Both the position numbers and the translations under genes were made by a program. Positions 11,896-21,165 of a DNA stretch of 64,000 nucleotides are shown here, one piece after another (within the stretch, counting starts at the first letter, position 1; each line of letters opens with the position of its first letter). The notes beneath the pieces are model-generated. The model ran no database searches, was not told where the DNA came from, and worked only from the letters and a program-made list of their open reading frames with translations. Source of the DNA: Nitratidesulfovibrio termitidis HI1 (GTDB lineage Bacteria; Desulfobacterota; Desulfovibrionia; Desulfovibrionales; Desulfovibrionaceae); the NCBI RefSeq assembly GCF_000504305.1, contig NZ_KI632512.1:3831539-3895538 (forward strand), in the 5' to 3' direction.

Positions 11896-12349
11896 TCCTT
11901 CTCCCGAATGATGGGGGCGGTGGGAACGCGGGACGGCGAAGGCCGGTTGCCGCGCATAAGGCCCGCGCCGGGCGGGGCTGGCGATGGCCGCAGGGCCGGT
12001 GTGCCCCGCTGTGTCGGACGGTTCGGCTGCACCTGCGGATGGCGCGCGCAGCGTCCATCATGCGGCGGTGCACTGAAAACGTGCGCCGCGCGGCGAATGG
12101 CCGAACCCACCTCAGATAAGTCAAATACTTGCGGTTGGCAATGCGCGCCCCCTTACTTCACACGCATTGCACCGGAATGACAGGCAAACGTTACGCAGTT
12201 CGGCGCATTCTGCATGGATGGGGCGGGGTGCTGGCGGCAGCGTGCGCTCGGATGCCATGCAAAACGGACAGGCGGCGACCCCGGACATGACGTGCCGGTG
12301 CCGCCGCCTGCAAGCATGCATGGAAAGGGCGACGCGGATGCGGTCCGGA
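11896..12349. other. Gap between glcF-like gene and secA
   Basis: About 450 bases without a gene. It should hold the secA promoter on the minus strand; TATTTGACTTATC near 12115-12127 contains a TTGACT box but no matching -10 box. No RNA gene is seen. Confidence 0.4.
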
Positions 12350-13786
12350 CTAGGTGCGCGGCACGCCCACCACGTCCAGCCAGTGCAGCACGCGCACGCC
12401 GGCGGGCGCGGTTGCGGCCAGTTGCAGGGTGCAGCCGCTGCACCCCGTCAGCACGGTGATGTCCGGGGCCTGTGATGCGTCAGGTGTGGCGGCAATCGTA
12501 CCGGACGCGGTGGCGGAAGTAGTGTCGGACCCGGAAGCGGAGGCGGATGGGGCGGCGGGCGTTGTGTCGGATGCGGCTGCCCGTTCCGGCAGCAGCGCGT
12601 TCCAGCAGGAACTGGCCACGGTGCGCGAAAGGTCGGGCGCGGCCAGTTGCAGCACACCGCCCATGCCGCAGCAGTTGACCCCGCCGGGGGCGCGCATGCG
12701 GTCACCCAGCAGAGAGCGCAGCCATACGGCATCCGGGTCCGTGCCCTTGCGGTGGCAGGGCTGGTGGTAGCGCACGGGCGCGGGGGAGTCTGCCCCCGGC
12801 TGGGCCGGGGCATCGGCGGTGACGCGGAACCCGGCGTCCCCCCACAGGGTGGACAGGGGGCGCAGGGCCTCGGTCCAGGCCTCGCGCTCGCCGTCCTGCC
12901 AGTCGAGGTCGGCATGGTCGGGGTATTCGGACAGGCCGTGGTGGCAGGTGGCGCAAAAGGTGACCAGCAGCGGGCGACCGGCGGCGCGCCAGGCGTCCAG
13001 GTTGCGGGCGCGGGCCGAGGCTGCGGCATCAGGGATGCCCGCGTGTTCCAGGGTGGAACCGCAGCAGGTGAAGGACTCTTCATCCCCCTGCGCGGGCGCG
13101 GGATGCCCCAGCCAGCGCAATAGCGCGCGGGCCGTGTCCTTCCAGCGGGGGCGGATGCGCCGGGCGGTGCAGCCGGAAAACAGCATGGCCGGGGCGCGGG
13201 TGGCCTCGCCACGCGTTGCGCTGTCTGCCGTATGGTTGCGCATTCCATCGGGGCCATCGCCGTCGCACAGGCTGTCCGAAGTCGCCCGGTCGGCCACGAT
13301 CCACGGGGCGGGCGGCGGCGGGGGCAGCATGGCGGCGGCGGAGCGCAGCATGTGCTGCACGCCTTCCGGCACCACGGCGCCCGGCACCACGCGGGTCATT
13401 TGGGCCAGCGCGGGCCACAGCAGGCGACCGTGTTCTATCCACTGCTTCCACAGCCATTGCTGCCAGTTGGGGTGCCTGGCGCGCAGGGCGGCCAGCGCAT
13501 GCGGCACCGACAGCCCTTGCGGACAGATGGCCGCGCAGCGCCCGCAGGACAGGCAGCGGTCAGCCAGTTCTCGCGCGGGCTTCAGGCCAAGACGCCCCGG
13601 TTCGTCGCGCAGGGCGGCGAATACCAGATGCTTGGCGCGGGGCGAAAGTTCTTCCTGCCCGGTGGTCAGAAAGGCGGGGCACACGGCGGTGCACTGGCCG
13701 CACAGCAGGCAGGCGCGGGGCTGCCCGGCGGTGTCGTCCGCCGTGCTGCCGTTCGTCGTGGATTTGGAGGTGGTGTCCGTGCTCAT
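12350..13786 (-). CDS. glcF: Iron-sulfur subunit of a GlcF/LldF-type 2-hydroxyacid dehydrogenase
   Basis: The product has 478 residues and probably passes electrons from the FAD subunit encoded 12 bases upstream (13799-15223) towards the membrane pool. Two ferredoxin-type 4Fe-4S motifs sit at residues 26-36 (CLLCGQCTAVCP) and 78-88 (CLSCGRCAAICP). Two CCG domains follow (CCGSTLEHAG and CCGMGGVLQLA), as in heterodisulfide reductase and glycolate/lactate oxidase subunits. A low-complexity Ala/Ser/Thr stretch interrupts the region after the second CCG motif. The substrate (glycolate or D-lactate) cannot be told from sequence; lactate use is plausible for this physiology. Confidence 0.85.
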   Translation of the reverse strand: MSTDTTSKSTTNGSTADDTAGQPRACLLCGQCTAVCPAFLTTGQEELSPRAKHLVFAALRDEPGRLGLKPARELADRCLSCGRCAAICPQGLSVPHALAALRARHPNWQQWLWKQWIEHGRLLWPALAQMTRVVPGAVVPEGVQHMLRSAAAMLPPPPPAPWIVADRATSDSLCDGDGPDGMRNHTADSATRGEATRAPAMLFSGCTARRIRPRWKDTARALLRWLGHPAPAQGDEESFTCCGSTLEHAGIPDAAASARARNLDAWRAAGRPLLVTFCATCHHGLSEYPDHADLDWQDGEREAWTEALRPLSTLWGDAGFRVTADAPAQPGADSPAPVRYHQPCHRKGTDPDAVWLRSLLGDRMRAPGGVNCCGMGGVLQLAAPDLSRTVASSCWNALLPERAAASDTTPAAPSASASGSDTTSATASGTIAATPDASQAPDITVLTGCSGCTLQLAATAPAGVRVLHWLDVVGVPRT

Positions 13787-13798
13787 GGTGTGTTGCCC

Positions 13799-15223
13799 CT
13801 AGTACGCCTTGTCGGGATTCATGATCCCCAGCGGATCGAAGGCGTGCTTCACCTGGCGCATCAGTTCCGTTTCCAGGGGCGAAAGTTGCAGGTGCAGGAA
13901 TTCCTTCTTGGCCATGCCCACGCCGTGCTCGCCGGAAAGGGTGCCGTCCATGGAGCGGACAAGACGCATCACTTCCACGGTGGCGGCGTCGGCGCGGGTG
14001 ACTTCCGAAGGGTCTGCCCCGTCGTACATGATGTTCACGTGGATGTTGCCGTCGCCCACGTGCCCGTAGGTGAGAATGGGCAGGGCGTTGGCCTGCGCGA
14101 TGGCCCGGATGCCGGTCAGCGCGTCCAGCAGGCGGCCGCGCGGCACGGCGATGTCCTCGCCGATCTTGTTGGGGCGCACCAGATACGACGACGGGCTGAT
14201 GCCGCGCCGCATGGTCCACAGGGGTTCTTCCTCGTCGCGGCCCACGCCGTGGGCGGACCATACTGGCGGCTCGTTGCCCGGGGCGCCGTCCGCAGCATCG
14301 TCGGTGGTATGCAGGGCGTCGTGCATGCGGCGCACTTCCAGCGGCAGCGATTCGCGGCTGCCGTCGAGGCGAATAAGCAGCGCGCCGCGCACGGAGTCGG
14401 GCCACGGAGGCGTCTGGCGGCGGGCTACGCAGTCCAGCACTTCCGGGCTCAGGAATTCCAGCGCAACAGGCAGGATGCCCGCGCGGAAGATGCGCCGCAC
14501 CCCGTGCATGGCTGCTTCCATGGAGCCGAATCCGGCCAGCAGGGTGGCCGTGGCCTGCGGCAGGGGCAGCAACTTCAGCGCGATGCGGGTGACAATGCCC
14601 AGCGTGCCTTCCGACCCCACGAACAGGCGGGTGAGGTCCAGCCCCACCACGTTCTTGTGGCAGCGGCCCCCGGTGCGCAGCACCTTGCCGCCGGGCAGTA
14701 CTGCCGTGAGGCCCAGCACGTATTCGCGGGTGACGCCATACTTCAGGGCGCGCATGCCGCCCGCGCAGGTGGCCACGTTGCCGCCGATGGTGGAAATGTC
14801 GATGCTGGCCGGGTCCGGCGGGTAGAACAGGCCGCGCGCTTCCACGGCCCGTTGCAGGTCCGATGTGACCACGCCCGGTTCCACTTCGGCCACGAAGTCG
14901 TCGTCCGCGATGTCGAGGATGCGGTTCATGTGCAGCAGGGACACCACGATGCCGGGCCGGGCGGGCACACATGCGCCCACCTGGTTGGAGGCGCGGCCCC
15001 GCGCGTACACGGGCAGCTGTTCCGCCTGGGCCAGGCGCAGCAGTTCAGCTATCTGCGCTTCGGTGGTGGGGCGCACCACGGCCAGCGGGGTGCCCATGCG
15101 GCGGCCTGCGTCGGTGGCGAAGATCAGGGTCTGCTCCGGCGTGAGCAGCAGGGAATCGCCGGGAAAGATGTCGCGCAGGGAACGTTCCTGCGTGGCGCTG
15201 AGATGAGGGGCTTGCGTGGACAC
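13799..15223 (-). CDS. glcD: FAD-linked glycolate / D-lactate dehydrogenase subunit, GlcD type
   Basis: I chose the GTG at 15223, which has an AGG site about 8 bases upstream and gives 474 residues. An upstream extension of the same frame lacks family features. The N-terminal PCMH-type FAD-binding domain reads PLAVVRPTTEAQIAELLRLA to DISTIGGNVATCAGGMRALK. The C-terminal FAD-oxidase domain has YGHVGDGNIHVNI with the catalytic His, and SGEHGVGMAKK. It forms an operon with the Fe-S subunit 12 bases downstream. The enzyme oxidises a 2-hydroxyacid to a 2-oxoacid without oxygen. Confidence 0.9.
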   Translation of the reverse strand: MSTQAPHLSATQERSLRDIFPGDSLLLTPEQTLIFATDAGRRMGTPLAVVRPTTEAQIAELLRLAQAEQLPVYARGRASNQVGACVPARPGIVVSLLHMNRILDIADDDFVAEVEPGVVTSDLQRAVEARGLFYPPDPASIDISTIGGNVATCAGGMRALKYGVTREYVLGLTAVLPGGKVLRTGGRCHKNVVGLDLTRLFVGSEGTLGIVTRIALKLLPLPQATATLLAGFGSMEAAMHGVRRIFRAGILPVALEFLSPEVLDCVARRQTPPWPDSVRGALLIRLDGSRESLPLEVRRMHDALHTTDDAADGAPGNEPPVWSAHGVGRDEEEPLWTMRRGISPSSYLVRPNKIGEDIAVPRGRLLDALTGIRAIAQANALPILTYGHVGDGNIHVNIMYDGADPSEVTRADAATVEVMRLVRSMDGTLSGEHGVGMAKKEFLHLQLSPLETELMRQVKHAFDPLGIMNPDKAY

Positions 15224-15383
15224 GGAATTACCTGGGCAATGCGGTTGGGGATTGGCTGGGAGATGGCCGAGGGGAGGGAGATGATTCAAGGGCGTCGGCG
15301 CGAGTGCAAACCCGGATTTCTTGGGCGCGGGCAGACAATGCGCGATGCCGCCAGCACCCAAGGAGAAGGCTTGCAGAGACAGA

Positions 15384-15845
15384 CTAGAATCGGGCCAGTT
15401 CGCGCGCGGTATCCCGGTCGGCGGCGCGCTTCTTCAGGTCCTCGCGCTGGTCGTGCAGCTTCTTGCCGCGCCCCACGGCGATTTCAACCTTCACCCGGCC
15501 CTTGCTGAAGTGCAGGTTCACCGGCACCACGGTCAGGCCTTTCTGGGCCACGCGCAGGGCCAGCGTGTCGATCTGCCTGGCGTGCAGCAGCAGTTTGCGG
15601 TCACGGTCGGGGTCGTGCTGGGCGTAGCCCGCGTTGTCGTACGGGGCGATGTGCAGGCCCACCAGAAAGGCTTCGCCGTTGCGAAAATCCACGTAGCTGT
15701 CGCGGAAGTTCACGTGGCCCGCGCGCAGGCTTTTGACCTCCGAGCCGGTCAGCACGAGGCCCGCCTCCATGAAATCGTCGAGTTCATAGAGGTGCCGGGC
15801 CTTCTTGTTTTGGGCGATGAGTGCGGGGGAGGTTTTTTTGCTCAT
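15384..15845 (-). CDS. smpB: SsrA-binding protein SmpB
   Basis: SmpB binds tmRNA and brings it to stalled ribosomes. The product has 153 residues with the conserved N-terminal core ([38 protein letters not shown]) and a basic C-terminal tail ([20 protein letters not shown]). The ATG at 15845 has a poor ribosome site. The tmRNA gene itself is not in this window. Downstream lies glcD, upstream the repeat block. Confidence 0.97.
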   Translation of the reverse strand: MSKKTSPALIAQNKKARHLYELDDFMEAGLVLTGSEVKSLRAGHVNFRDSYVDFRNGEAFLVGLHIAPYDNAGYAQHDPDRDRKLLLHARQIDTLALRVAQKGLTVVPVNLHFSKGRVKVEIAVGRGKKLHDQREDLKKRAADRDTARELARF

Positions 15846-16079
15846 ATATTTGGGGAATGTTCGTGCGATTGATGGCGCGCGTGTGGGGATAAGCCCCGGC
15901 GGAGCGGCGATGGAGGGCCGGATGGCGGCGGTTGCGGGGCGAAGGGAGCGCCGGGCGCCGGCACCGCGCGATGACGTGGCGCGCAAGGGGTTTCAAGACC
16001 AGAAATCGGGGGGAATGGCAAGGGTTGGGGGTGGGGAGCTGCGCTGAAGGGGGAGACAAGGCGAGGTCGTGCGCGGTTG

Positions 16080-16415
16080 CACCCGGCTTCTACGAAGGCA
16101 CGACTGCCTTTGTGAACCCCCTCGATTTCGTTATGTCTCCGACGGGCAGGGGGGCCTTTAGCGAGGCCCCCCTGCACCCCCGCGCTCCGGGGGGCGCTGC
16201 CCCCCTGGTCCCCCCATGTTTTCCTGCGCGGCGTCCCTTCGGCGGCAGCTTCCCTCCGGCGCGGGGCGCCTTCGGGCGATCTGCCGCCGGTGACGCCAAT
16301 GCGCGCAAGGCTCCCGCAGCCACTACCGCGCGAGGGTGCCTTTACCCGTGCCCTCGTTGCGACGCATGTGCCGCCGCCAAAGCCCGGCGTCACACGCTTC
16401 TACGCACATCACGTT
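16080..16415 (+). repeat. Multi-hairpin intergenic repeat, copy 1a
   Basis: In order it holds: module A (TTCTACGAAGG to TCGATTTCGTTATG); hairpin B1 (GGGGGCCT-TTAGCG-AGGCCCCC, near 16161-16182); hairpin B2 around 16190-16215; hairpin C (16230-16297); and module E (GACGCATGTGCCGCCGCC to CACGCTTCTACGCAC). Hairpin C has outer stem GGCGTC/GACGCC, inner stem CGGCGGCAG/CTGCCGCCG and the constant core CTTCCCT...GCGCC...CGGGCGAT. Other copies lie at 16.6, 27.5, 28.9, 29.4 and 42.5 kb. Confidence 0.85.
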
Positions 16416-16609
16416 GCCGTCTTAACTGGCGTTCACTCCAAGCGGCAGACCAAGCCCCATGGAGTGTTCATATCAACCAAGCACCGGCACGCATTTCTTC
16501 TTGGTCACATACTGATTACTTCAAATCATTCGTTCCCCGTCCCACCCGTGTTCGCAAGCGCAGCACAACTTACTTGGTGCACAGGCACAACGTACCATGT
16601 AGGCCAAGG

Positions 16610-17187
16610 CTGCGGGAGATTCGCGCACATCGCATTCCCGTCGCCAGATCACCCGGAGGCGCTTCGCGCCGTAGGGAAGCTGGCGGCGAAAGGAATGCGG
16701 TGCAGGAAGAGTGGAGATAAAGGCACTGGAGCTATGCCAGGATACCGAGAGCATTGCGCGCATACGCATTCAGACGGGCAGATCGCCCGGAGGCGCACAG
16801 CGCCGCAGGGAAGCTGCCCGGCGTAAGAATGCGGCGCATGAAACGTCGGGGGTTCAGGGGGCAGCGCCCCCTGGAACGCGGGGATGCAAGGGGCCATCGT
16901 TCAATGGCCCCTTGCCCGCCGGAGGCATAACGAAATCGGGTGTGTTCAGCAGGGCAGGACTGTCTTCGTAGAGGCCGTGCCCAACCGCGCACAACCGCGC
17001 ACAACCCCGCTCAACCCCGCCGGAGGCATAACGAAATCGGGCGTGTTCAGCAGGGCAGGACTGTCTTCGTAGAGGCCGTGCCCAACCGCGCACAACCGCG
17101 CACAACCGCGCACAACCCCGCCGGAGGCATAACGAAATCGAGGGTGTTCAGCAGGGCAGGACTGTCTTCGTAGAAGCCGGGTGCAGT
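16610..17187 (-). repeat. Multi-hairpin intergenic repeat, copy 1b (inverted)
   Basis: Read on the minus strand it holds three tandem A modules, hairpin B1 (16889-16918, GGGGCCA...TGGCCCC), hairpin B2 (about 16850-16878) and two D-type hairpins at 16766-16832 and 16632-16698. The D hairpins have outer stems GCATTC/GAATGC and GCATTCC/GGAATGC, and inner stems CGGGCAG/CTGCCCG and CGCCAG/CTGGCG. It faces copy 1a, making an inverted pair about 1.1 kb across. Confidence 0.85.
16921..17187. repeat. 101-bp tandem repeat, about 2.6 copies
   Basis: GGAGGCATAACGAAATCG recurs at 16921, 17022 and 17123, a spacing of exactly 101 bases, followed each time by GTGTTCAGCAGGGCAGGACT and CTTCGTAGA. The junctions contain a shorter 10-base sub-repeat, ACAACCGCGC, in varying number. 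This is local tandem growth of module A of copy 1b. It is not a CRISPR array because there are no unique spacers. Confidence 0.9.
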
Positions 17188-17234
17188 AGCGCTGAACCTA
17201 AATCCAACCCGTCGGAGGCACTCAGCGCCCCGCG

Positions 17235-19010
17235 CTAATCATCCTGGTCCAGCATGGACGAGAAGAACGTCAGCTCTTCCGGGAACCGATTGTAGATCGT
17301 TTCCTTCACCATGCGGTTGATGGTCGAGACGGTGGACGCGCTCAGCACGTCGCGCAGCAGTTCCTTGCACTCTTCCATGTTGGTGCGCCGCAGGATGTGC
17401 TTGATGCCCGGTATGGCCTGCGGGGCGATGGATATGGCGTCGATCTGCATGCCCAGCAGGATGGGCAGGCAGTACGGGTCGGACGCCACCTCGCCGCACA
17501 CGCACACCGATATGCCCATGCGGTGGGCCGAATCCACCACGTACTTGATGGACCGCACGATGGCCGGATGCAGCGGCTGGTACAGGTACGAGACGTGCCT
17601 GTTGCCCCGGTCGATGCCCAGCGAATACTGGATCAGGTCGTTGGTGCCGATGCTGAAGAAGTCCACTTCCTGCGCCAGCGCCTCGGAAATCAGCACGGCG
17701 GACGGCAGCTCCACCATGATGCCCACGGGCATGTCCGGGTCGTAGGGCAGGCCCGCCGCGTCCAGTTCGGCCCGCACCTCGTTCAGAATGTGCTTGGCCT
17801 GCCGCAGTTCGTGCAGCCCCGAGATCATGGGGAACAGCAGCGAGGCCGAGCCGTGCGCGCTGGCCCGCAGGATGGCCCGCAACTGCCGCCGGAACACCTC
17901 CTGGTGGCGCAGGCAGAAACGGATGGCCCGCAGGCCCAGGGCCGGGTTGGGTTCTTCCAGTTGGCTCTGCTCGGACAGCATCTTGTCCGCGCCCACGTCC
18001 AGCGTGCGGAACACCACCCGCCGGGGCGAAAGCAGCCCGGCAAGCTGGGAATACTCGTCGTACAGTTCTTCCTCGCTGGGCGAGGTGCGGCGGTTCAGAA
18101 AGGCGTATTCGGTGCGGTACAGCCCCACGCCGTCTCCGCCGCCGTCCAGCACCTGGGGCACTTCTTCCACCAGTTCGATGTTGGCCTGCACGTCGATGCG
18201 GTAGCCGTCCAGGGTTTCGGCGGGCAGGGTGGACTGGCGGCGGATGGATTTCTGATAGTTCTCGAACTGGTACTTGAGGTCGGTGTAGTCGGCCAGTTCC
18301 GCCTCGTCCGGGTCCACCAGGATGAGGCCGCGCAGGGCGTCCACGATGACCAGGTCGCCGTCGCCCACGGATTCTTCCAGCGACGAGACGCCCACCACGG
18401 CGGGAATTTGCAGGCTGCGCGCCAGAATGCCGGTGTGCGATGTCTTGCCGCCCTCCGCCGTGGCGAAGGACATGATCTTGACCGTGGGCAGGCCCATGGC
18501 GTCCGCCGGGGTCAGGTCGTGGGCCATGAGCACGATACGCTCGTCCGGAGTGCGCAGCGGCTCGGCGTGGCGGCCCACCAGGCGGGCCTGGATGCGTTCG
18601 GCCACGGCGCGCACGTCCTGCACGCGTTCGCGGATGTACGGGTCCTCGATGGCCGAGAACGCGGCGGCAATGGCGTCCACCGCCTGGTCCAGCGCCCATT
18701 CGGCGCAGATGTGATGGTCGCGGATGCGTTGCGAGGCGGCGCGGATAAGCTTGGGGTCCTGGCAGATCATCATGTGCGAATTGATGATCGCGGCGTGGTC
18801 GCGCAGTTCTGCGGGCACGTTGTCACGGGCGCGGGCAAGGTTCTCGCGCACGTCGGCTGCGGCCTGCTCCAGGCGGGCCACCTCCGAATCCGCCGCGCCG
18901 GGCGGAATGATTTCGAACGAGACGCTTCTGCGGCGGCGGTTGGTGAAGAACGCCTTGCCGATGGAAACGCCCGCCGAAACGGCTATGCCTTGCAGAATCT
19001 CGCGCGCCAC
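17235..19010 (-). CDS. ptsI: Phosphoenolpyruvate-protein phosphotransferase (Enzyme I)
   Basis: Enzyme I takes phosphate from PEP and passes it to HPr. The start is a GTG at 19010, three bases after the HPr stop, giving 591 residues. The swivelling phospho-His domain has GGKTSHTGILARSLQIPAVV with the active His. The PEP-binding barrel shows GVGLYRTEYAFLNR, RTLDVGADK, LGLRAIRFCL and FSIGTNDLIQYSLGIDRGN with the conserved Cys at CVCGEVASDP. It is the last gene of an EIID-HPr-EI cluster. Confidence 0.97.
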   Translation of the reverse strand: MAREILQGIAVSAGVSIGKAFFTNRRRRSVSFEIIPPGAADSEVARLEQAAADVRENLARARDNVPAELRDHAAIINSHMMICQDPKLIRAASQRIRDHHICAEWALDQAVDAIAAAFSAIEDPYIRERVQDVRAVAERIQARLVGRHAEPLRTPDERIVLMAHDLTPADAMGLPTVKIMSFATAEGGKTSHTGILARSLQIPAVVGVSSLEESVGDGDLVIVDALRGLILVDPDEAELADYTDLKYQFENYQKSIRRQSTLPAETLDGYRIDVQANIELVEEVPQVLDGGGDGVGLYRTEYAFLNRRTSPSEEELYDEYSQLAGLLSPRRVVFRTLDVGADKMLSEQSQLEEPNPALGLRAIRFCLRHQEVFRRQLRAILRASAHGSASLLFPMISGLHELRQAKHILNEVRAELDAAGLPYDPDMPVGIMVELPSAVLISEALAQEVDFFSIGTNDLIQYSLGIDRGNRHVSYLYQPLHPAIVRSIKYVVDSAHRMGISVCVCGEVASDPYCLPILLGMQIDAISIAPQAIPGIKHILRRTNMEECKELLRDVLSASTVSTINRMVKETIYNRFPEELTFFSSMLDQDD

Positions 19011-19013
19011 CGG

Positions 19014-19310
19014 CTACTCCTCGCGAAAGCGGTTGCGGAACAGGGCGGAAAGGTGCTCCAGCGCGTGGCGCGCATCGACGCCCACGCCGCGCAGGGTAAG
19101 GCGCGTGCCCTTGGCGGCGGCCAGGGACAGGATGTCCAGAATGCTCTTGGCGTCCACTTCCATGCCGTCCATGGCAAGAAAGAGTTCCGCGCCGAACTTC
19201 TGCGCTTCCTGGGCAAGGCGGGCGGCCGGTCTGGCGTGCAGGCCCTGGTCGTTGGCCACGCACACCGTCACGGTAAGTCCTTCCTGCGTCTCTTCTATGG
19301 GTTCCTGCAC
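19014..19310 (-). CDS. ptsH: Phosphocarrier protein HPr
   Basis: A 98-residue HPr with a GTG start at 19310 and AGGAT about 8 bases upstream. His25 in NDQGLHARPAA is the phosphorylation site for Enzyme I. Ser56 in VDAKSILDIL matches the HPr-kinase site region; no kinase gene is in view. The first ten residues extend beyond the usual HPr start. Gene order and 3-base spacing to ptsI show co-translation. Confidence 0.93.
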   Translation of the reverse strand: MQEPIEETQEGLTVTVCVANDQGLHARPAARLAQEAQKFGAELFLAMDGMEVDAKSILDILSLAAAKGTRLTLRGVGVDARHALEHLSALFRNRFREE

Positions 19311-19364
19311 GTCGTATATCCTGTCGGCTGTGGCGTCGGTATGGTTCGTGATGCGGGCGGCGGG

Positions 19365-20144
19365 TTAAAAACCCCAGGGAAGCGGCATCCAGTCATCGGC
19401 CCACGGCAGGGCAAAGGCCGCGGCGGTGGCGCACACGGCCAGAAAAATGCGTGAAACGTGAAAGCGGCCGATCAGCCACGAGGCCAGCATGAGCAGCAGG
19501 GCGGACAGCGTCCAGCGCGGGGCATGCTGGTGATGCGGCCAGATCAGCCACAACAGGCCCGCCAGCACCACGGCGTTGCACAGCTTCAGCTTTTCGCCCC
19601 AGTTGATGAGGTCCCATTGCTTCAGCCGTTGCAGCACCTTCAGTCCCTCGCGCAGGCCCGCCGCGAAGGTGAACAGCTTGAACACCTGCAACGAGACGAA
19701 CAGCATCAGGCTCCACAGAAAGGCCGCGCCGTTGTTGCCCGAAACCACCAGCGCGCAGGTGGTCAGCGACCAGAACACCAGCATGCTGCCGCCGAACACC
19801 GAATCGCCGATGGCCGACAGGGTGTACACGGTGGTGTCCTTCAGGCTGCGCAGCACCTCTGCCGGAAAGGTGCCGCGCGCGATGCGCGCCTCCAGCGACA
19901 GGAACGTGCCCACCAGCAGCGGTGCCCAGAAGGGATGGGTGTTGAAATGGCGCAGGTAGCGCTTGCGCGCCTCTCGCCGGGCGCGCGGGTCCGGGTAGAT
20001 GGCGGCCAGCCCCGGCTCCATGGCGAACACGATGCCGATGTTCTGGTGCCCGCGCGTATTGAACGCCGCGCCCACGAGATACGACCGCAGAAAACACAGC
20101 AGCAGTGTCTTGGCGTCGGGCATGGCGTTGGCGGGAGTGGGCAT
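19365..20144 (-). CDS. PTS system mannose/fructose/sorbose family EIID component
   Basis: EIID is one of the two membrane subunits of mannose-type PTS permeases. The ATG at 20144 gives 259 residues; a TTG 15 bases upstream is also open, and neither has a clear ribosome site. Family features are FLRSYLVGAAFNTRGHQNIG near the start, AAIYPDP, the FNTHPFWAPLLVG segment, and LKDTTVYTLSAIGDSVFGG. The C-terminus has several membrane helices. EIIA, EIIB and EIIC are not next to it in this window. Confidence 0.88.
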   Translation of the reverse strand: MPTPANAMPDAKTLLLCFLRSYLVGAAFNTRGHQNIGIVFAMEPGLAAIYPDPRARREARKRYLRHFNTHPFWAPLLVGTFLSLEARIARGTFPAEVLRSLKDTTVYTLSAIGDSVFGGSMLVFWSLTTCALVVSGNNGAAFLWSLMLFVSLQVFKLFTFAAGLREGLKVLQRLKQWDLINWGEKLKLCNAVVLAGLLWLIWPHHQHAPRWTLSALLLMLASWLIGRFHVSRIFLAVCATAAAFALPWADDWMPLPWGF

Positions 20145-20325
20145 GGGGCACCGTGGCAAGGCCGTTGTGATGTTGAGAGTCAGCCTGTCGGGCCGGGTCG
20201 ACTCGGGGCGCCTGATCTGCGGACCGGCCCGTTTGAGCGGACCTGCCTTGCGGGCTGCCCGGTCAGGCCGGTCAGGGCGGTCAGGCCGGTTATCGCTCGG
20301 AGGATTGCCCGCTTGCCGGGGCAGC

Positions 20326-21165
20326 CTACCGATTGTCCTGCATCAACTTGTAGATGTCCTTCACCGTCCAGCCCCGGGTTGCTTCGTGCACCCGGCGGGC
20401 CAGTTCGCGCGGTTTCTCGCTGGGAGCGGCCCTGGCCTCGTCGGCCAGCAGGGCCAGCACCTCGGTGCGCGGGGTGGCGGTCACGGATTCAGGCGGACCG
20501 ATGACTACCGTGATTTCTCCAAGTAATTCACGGGTCAGCTGCCCCCTGTCTTCCAACCTTAGAAGGATAAACTCCTCGTGCGGCTTGGTCAATTCCCGCG
20601 CGATACAGCACTCGCGCGGTCCCAGCACGGCATGGGCGGCATCCAGCGTATCGGCCAGCCTGTCCTTGCGTTCGAAAAAGACCAGGGTGGTGCGCACGTT
20701 GGCGTATTCCGCAAACAGCTTTTCCACGTCCGACCGCTTGCGCGGCGGAAACCCCAGAAAGGTGAACGGCTGCGGGGCAATGCCGCTGCCCGCCAGCGCG
20801 GTGATGGGGGCCGAGGGGCCGGGCAGCACCGAAACGTCGATGCCCTCTGCCCGGCAGGCGCGCACCAGCCGAAAGCCGGGGTCGGCCATCAGCGGCATGC
20901 CCGCGTCGGAAATGAGCGCAATGTGCGCCCCGGCGCGCAGTTCGTCGAGGATGCGCGGCAGGCGCTCTTCCTCGTTGTGGTCGTGAAAGCTCATGAACCG
21001 CTGGGCGGCCAGGCCGCACCGGGCAAACAGCTGCCCGGCGCGCCGGGTGTCTTCCGCCAGCACCAGCGCGGCCTCGGTCAGCACATCGCGGGCGCGGGGC
21101 GAAAGGTCACCAGGGTTGCCAAGCGGTGTCGCCACCACCCAGAGACGCGGTGAGGTCGAAGGCAT
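20326..21165 (-). CDS. rsmI: 16S rRNA (cytidine-2'-O)-methyltransferase
   Basis: RsmI 2'-O-methylates C1402 of 16S rRNA using SAM. The product has 279 residues with the tetrapyrrole-methylase fold: [18 protein letters not shown] at the start, then LAEDTRRAG, ALISDAGMPLMADPGF and VLPGPSAPITAL. FLGFPPRKRSDVEKL and FFERKDRLADTL are typical. Its first 59 bases overlap the end of yraN, so the two are translationally linked. Confidence 0.96.
   Translation of the reverse strand: MPSTSPRLWVVATPLGNPGDLSPRARDVLTEAALVLAEDTRRAGQLFARCGLAAQRFMSFHDHNEEERLPRILDELRAGAHIALISDAGMPLMADPGFRLVRACRAEGIDVSVLPGPSAPITALAGSGIAPQPFTFLGFPPRKRSDVEKLFAEYANVRTTLVFFERKDRLADTLDAAHAVLGPRECCIARELTKPHEEFILLRLEDRGQLTRELLGEITVVIGPPESVTATPRTEVLALLADEARAAPSEKPRELARRVHEATRGWTVKDIYKLMQDNR

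Larger units (their letters stand above)
15846..17234. other. Gene-free block carrying multi-hairpin repeats
   Basis: About 1.4 kb between smpB and ptsI. It contains one plus-oriented and one minus-oriented copy of the repeat listed below. Between them is a somewhat AT-richer spacer of about 200 bases (16416-16609) in which I recognise nothing. Small open frames here are translations of the repeats, lack ribosome sites and were not called. Confidence 0.7.

Noticed and set aside
16921..17187. CRISPR-like array
   Set aside because: The repeated units are contiguous 101-bp copies with no unique spacers and no cas genes nearby.
20145..20325. GGTCAGGCCGGTCAGGGCGG repeat before EIID
   Set aside because: A short imperfect run of a few units; too brief to assign a role.
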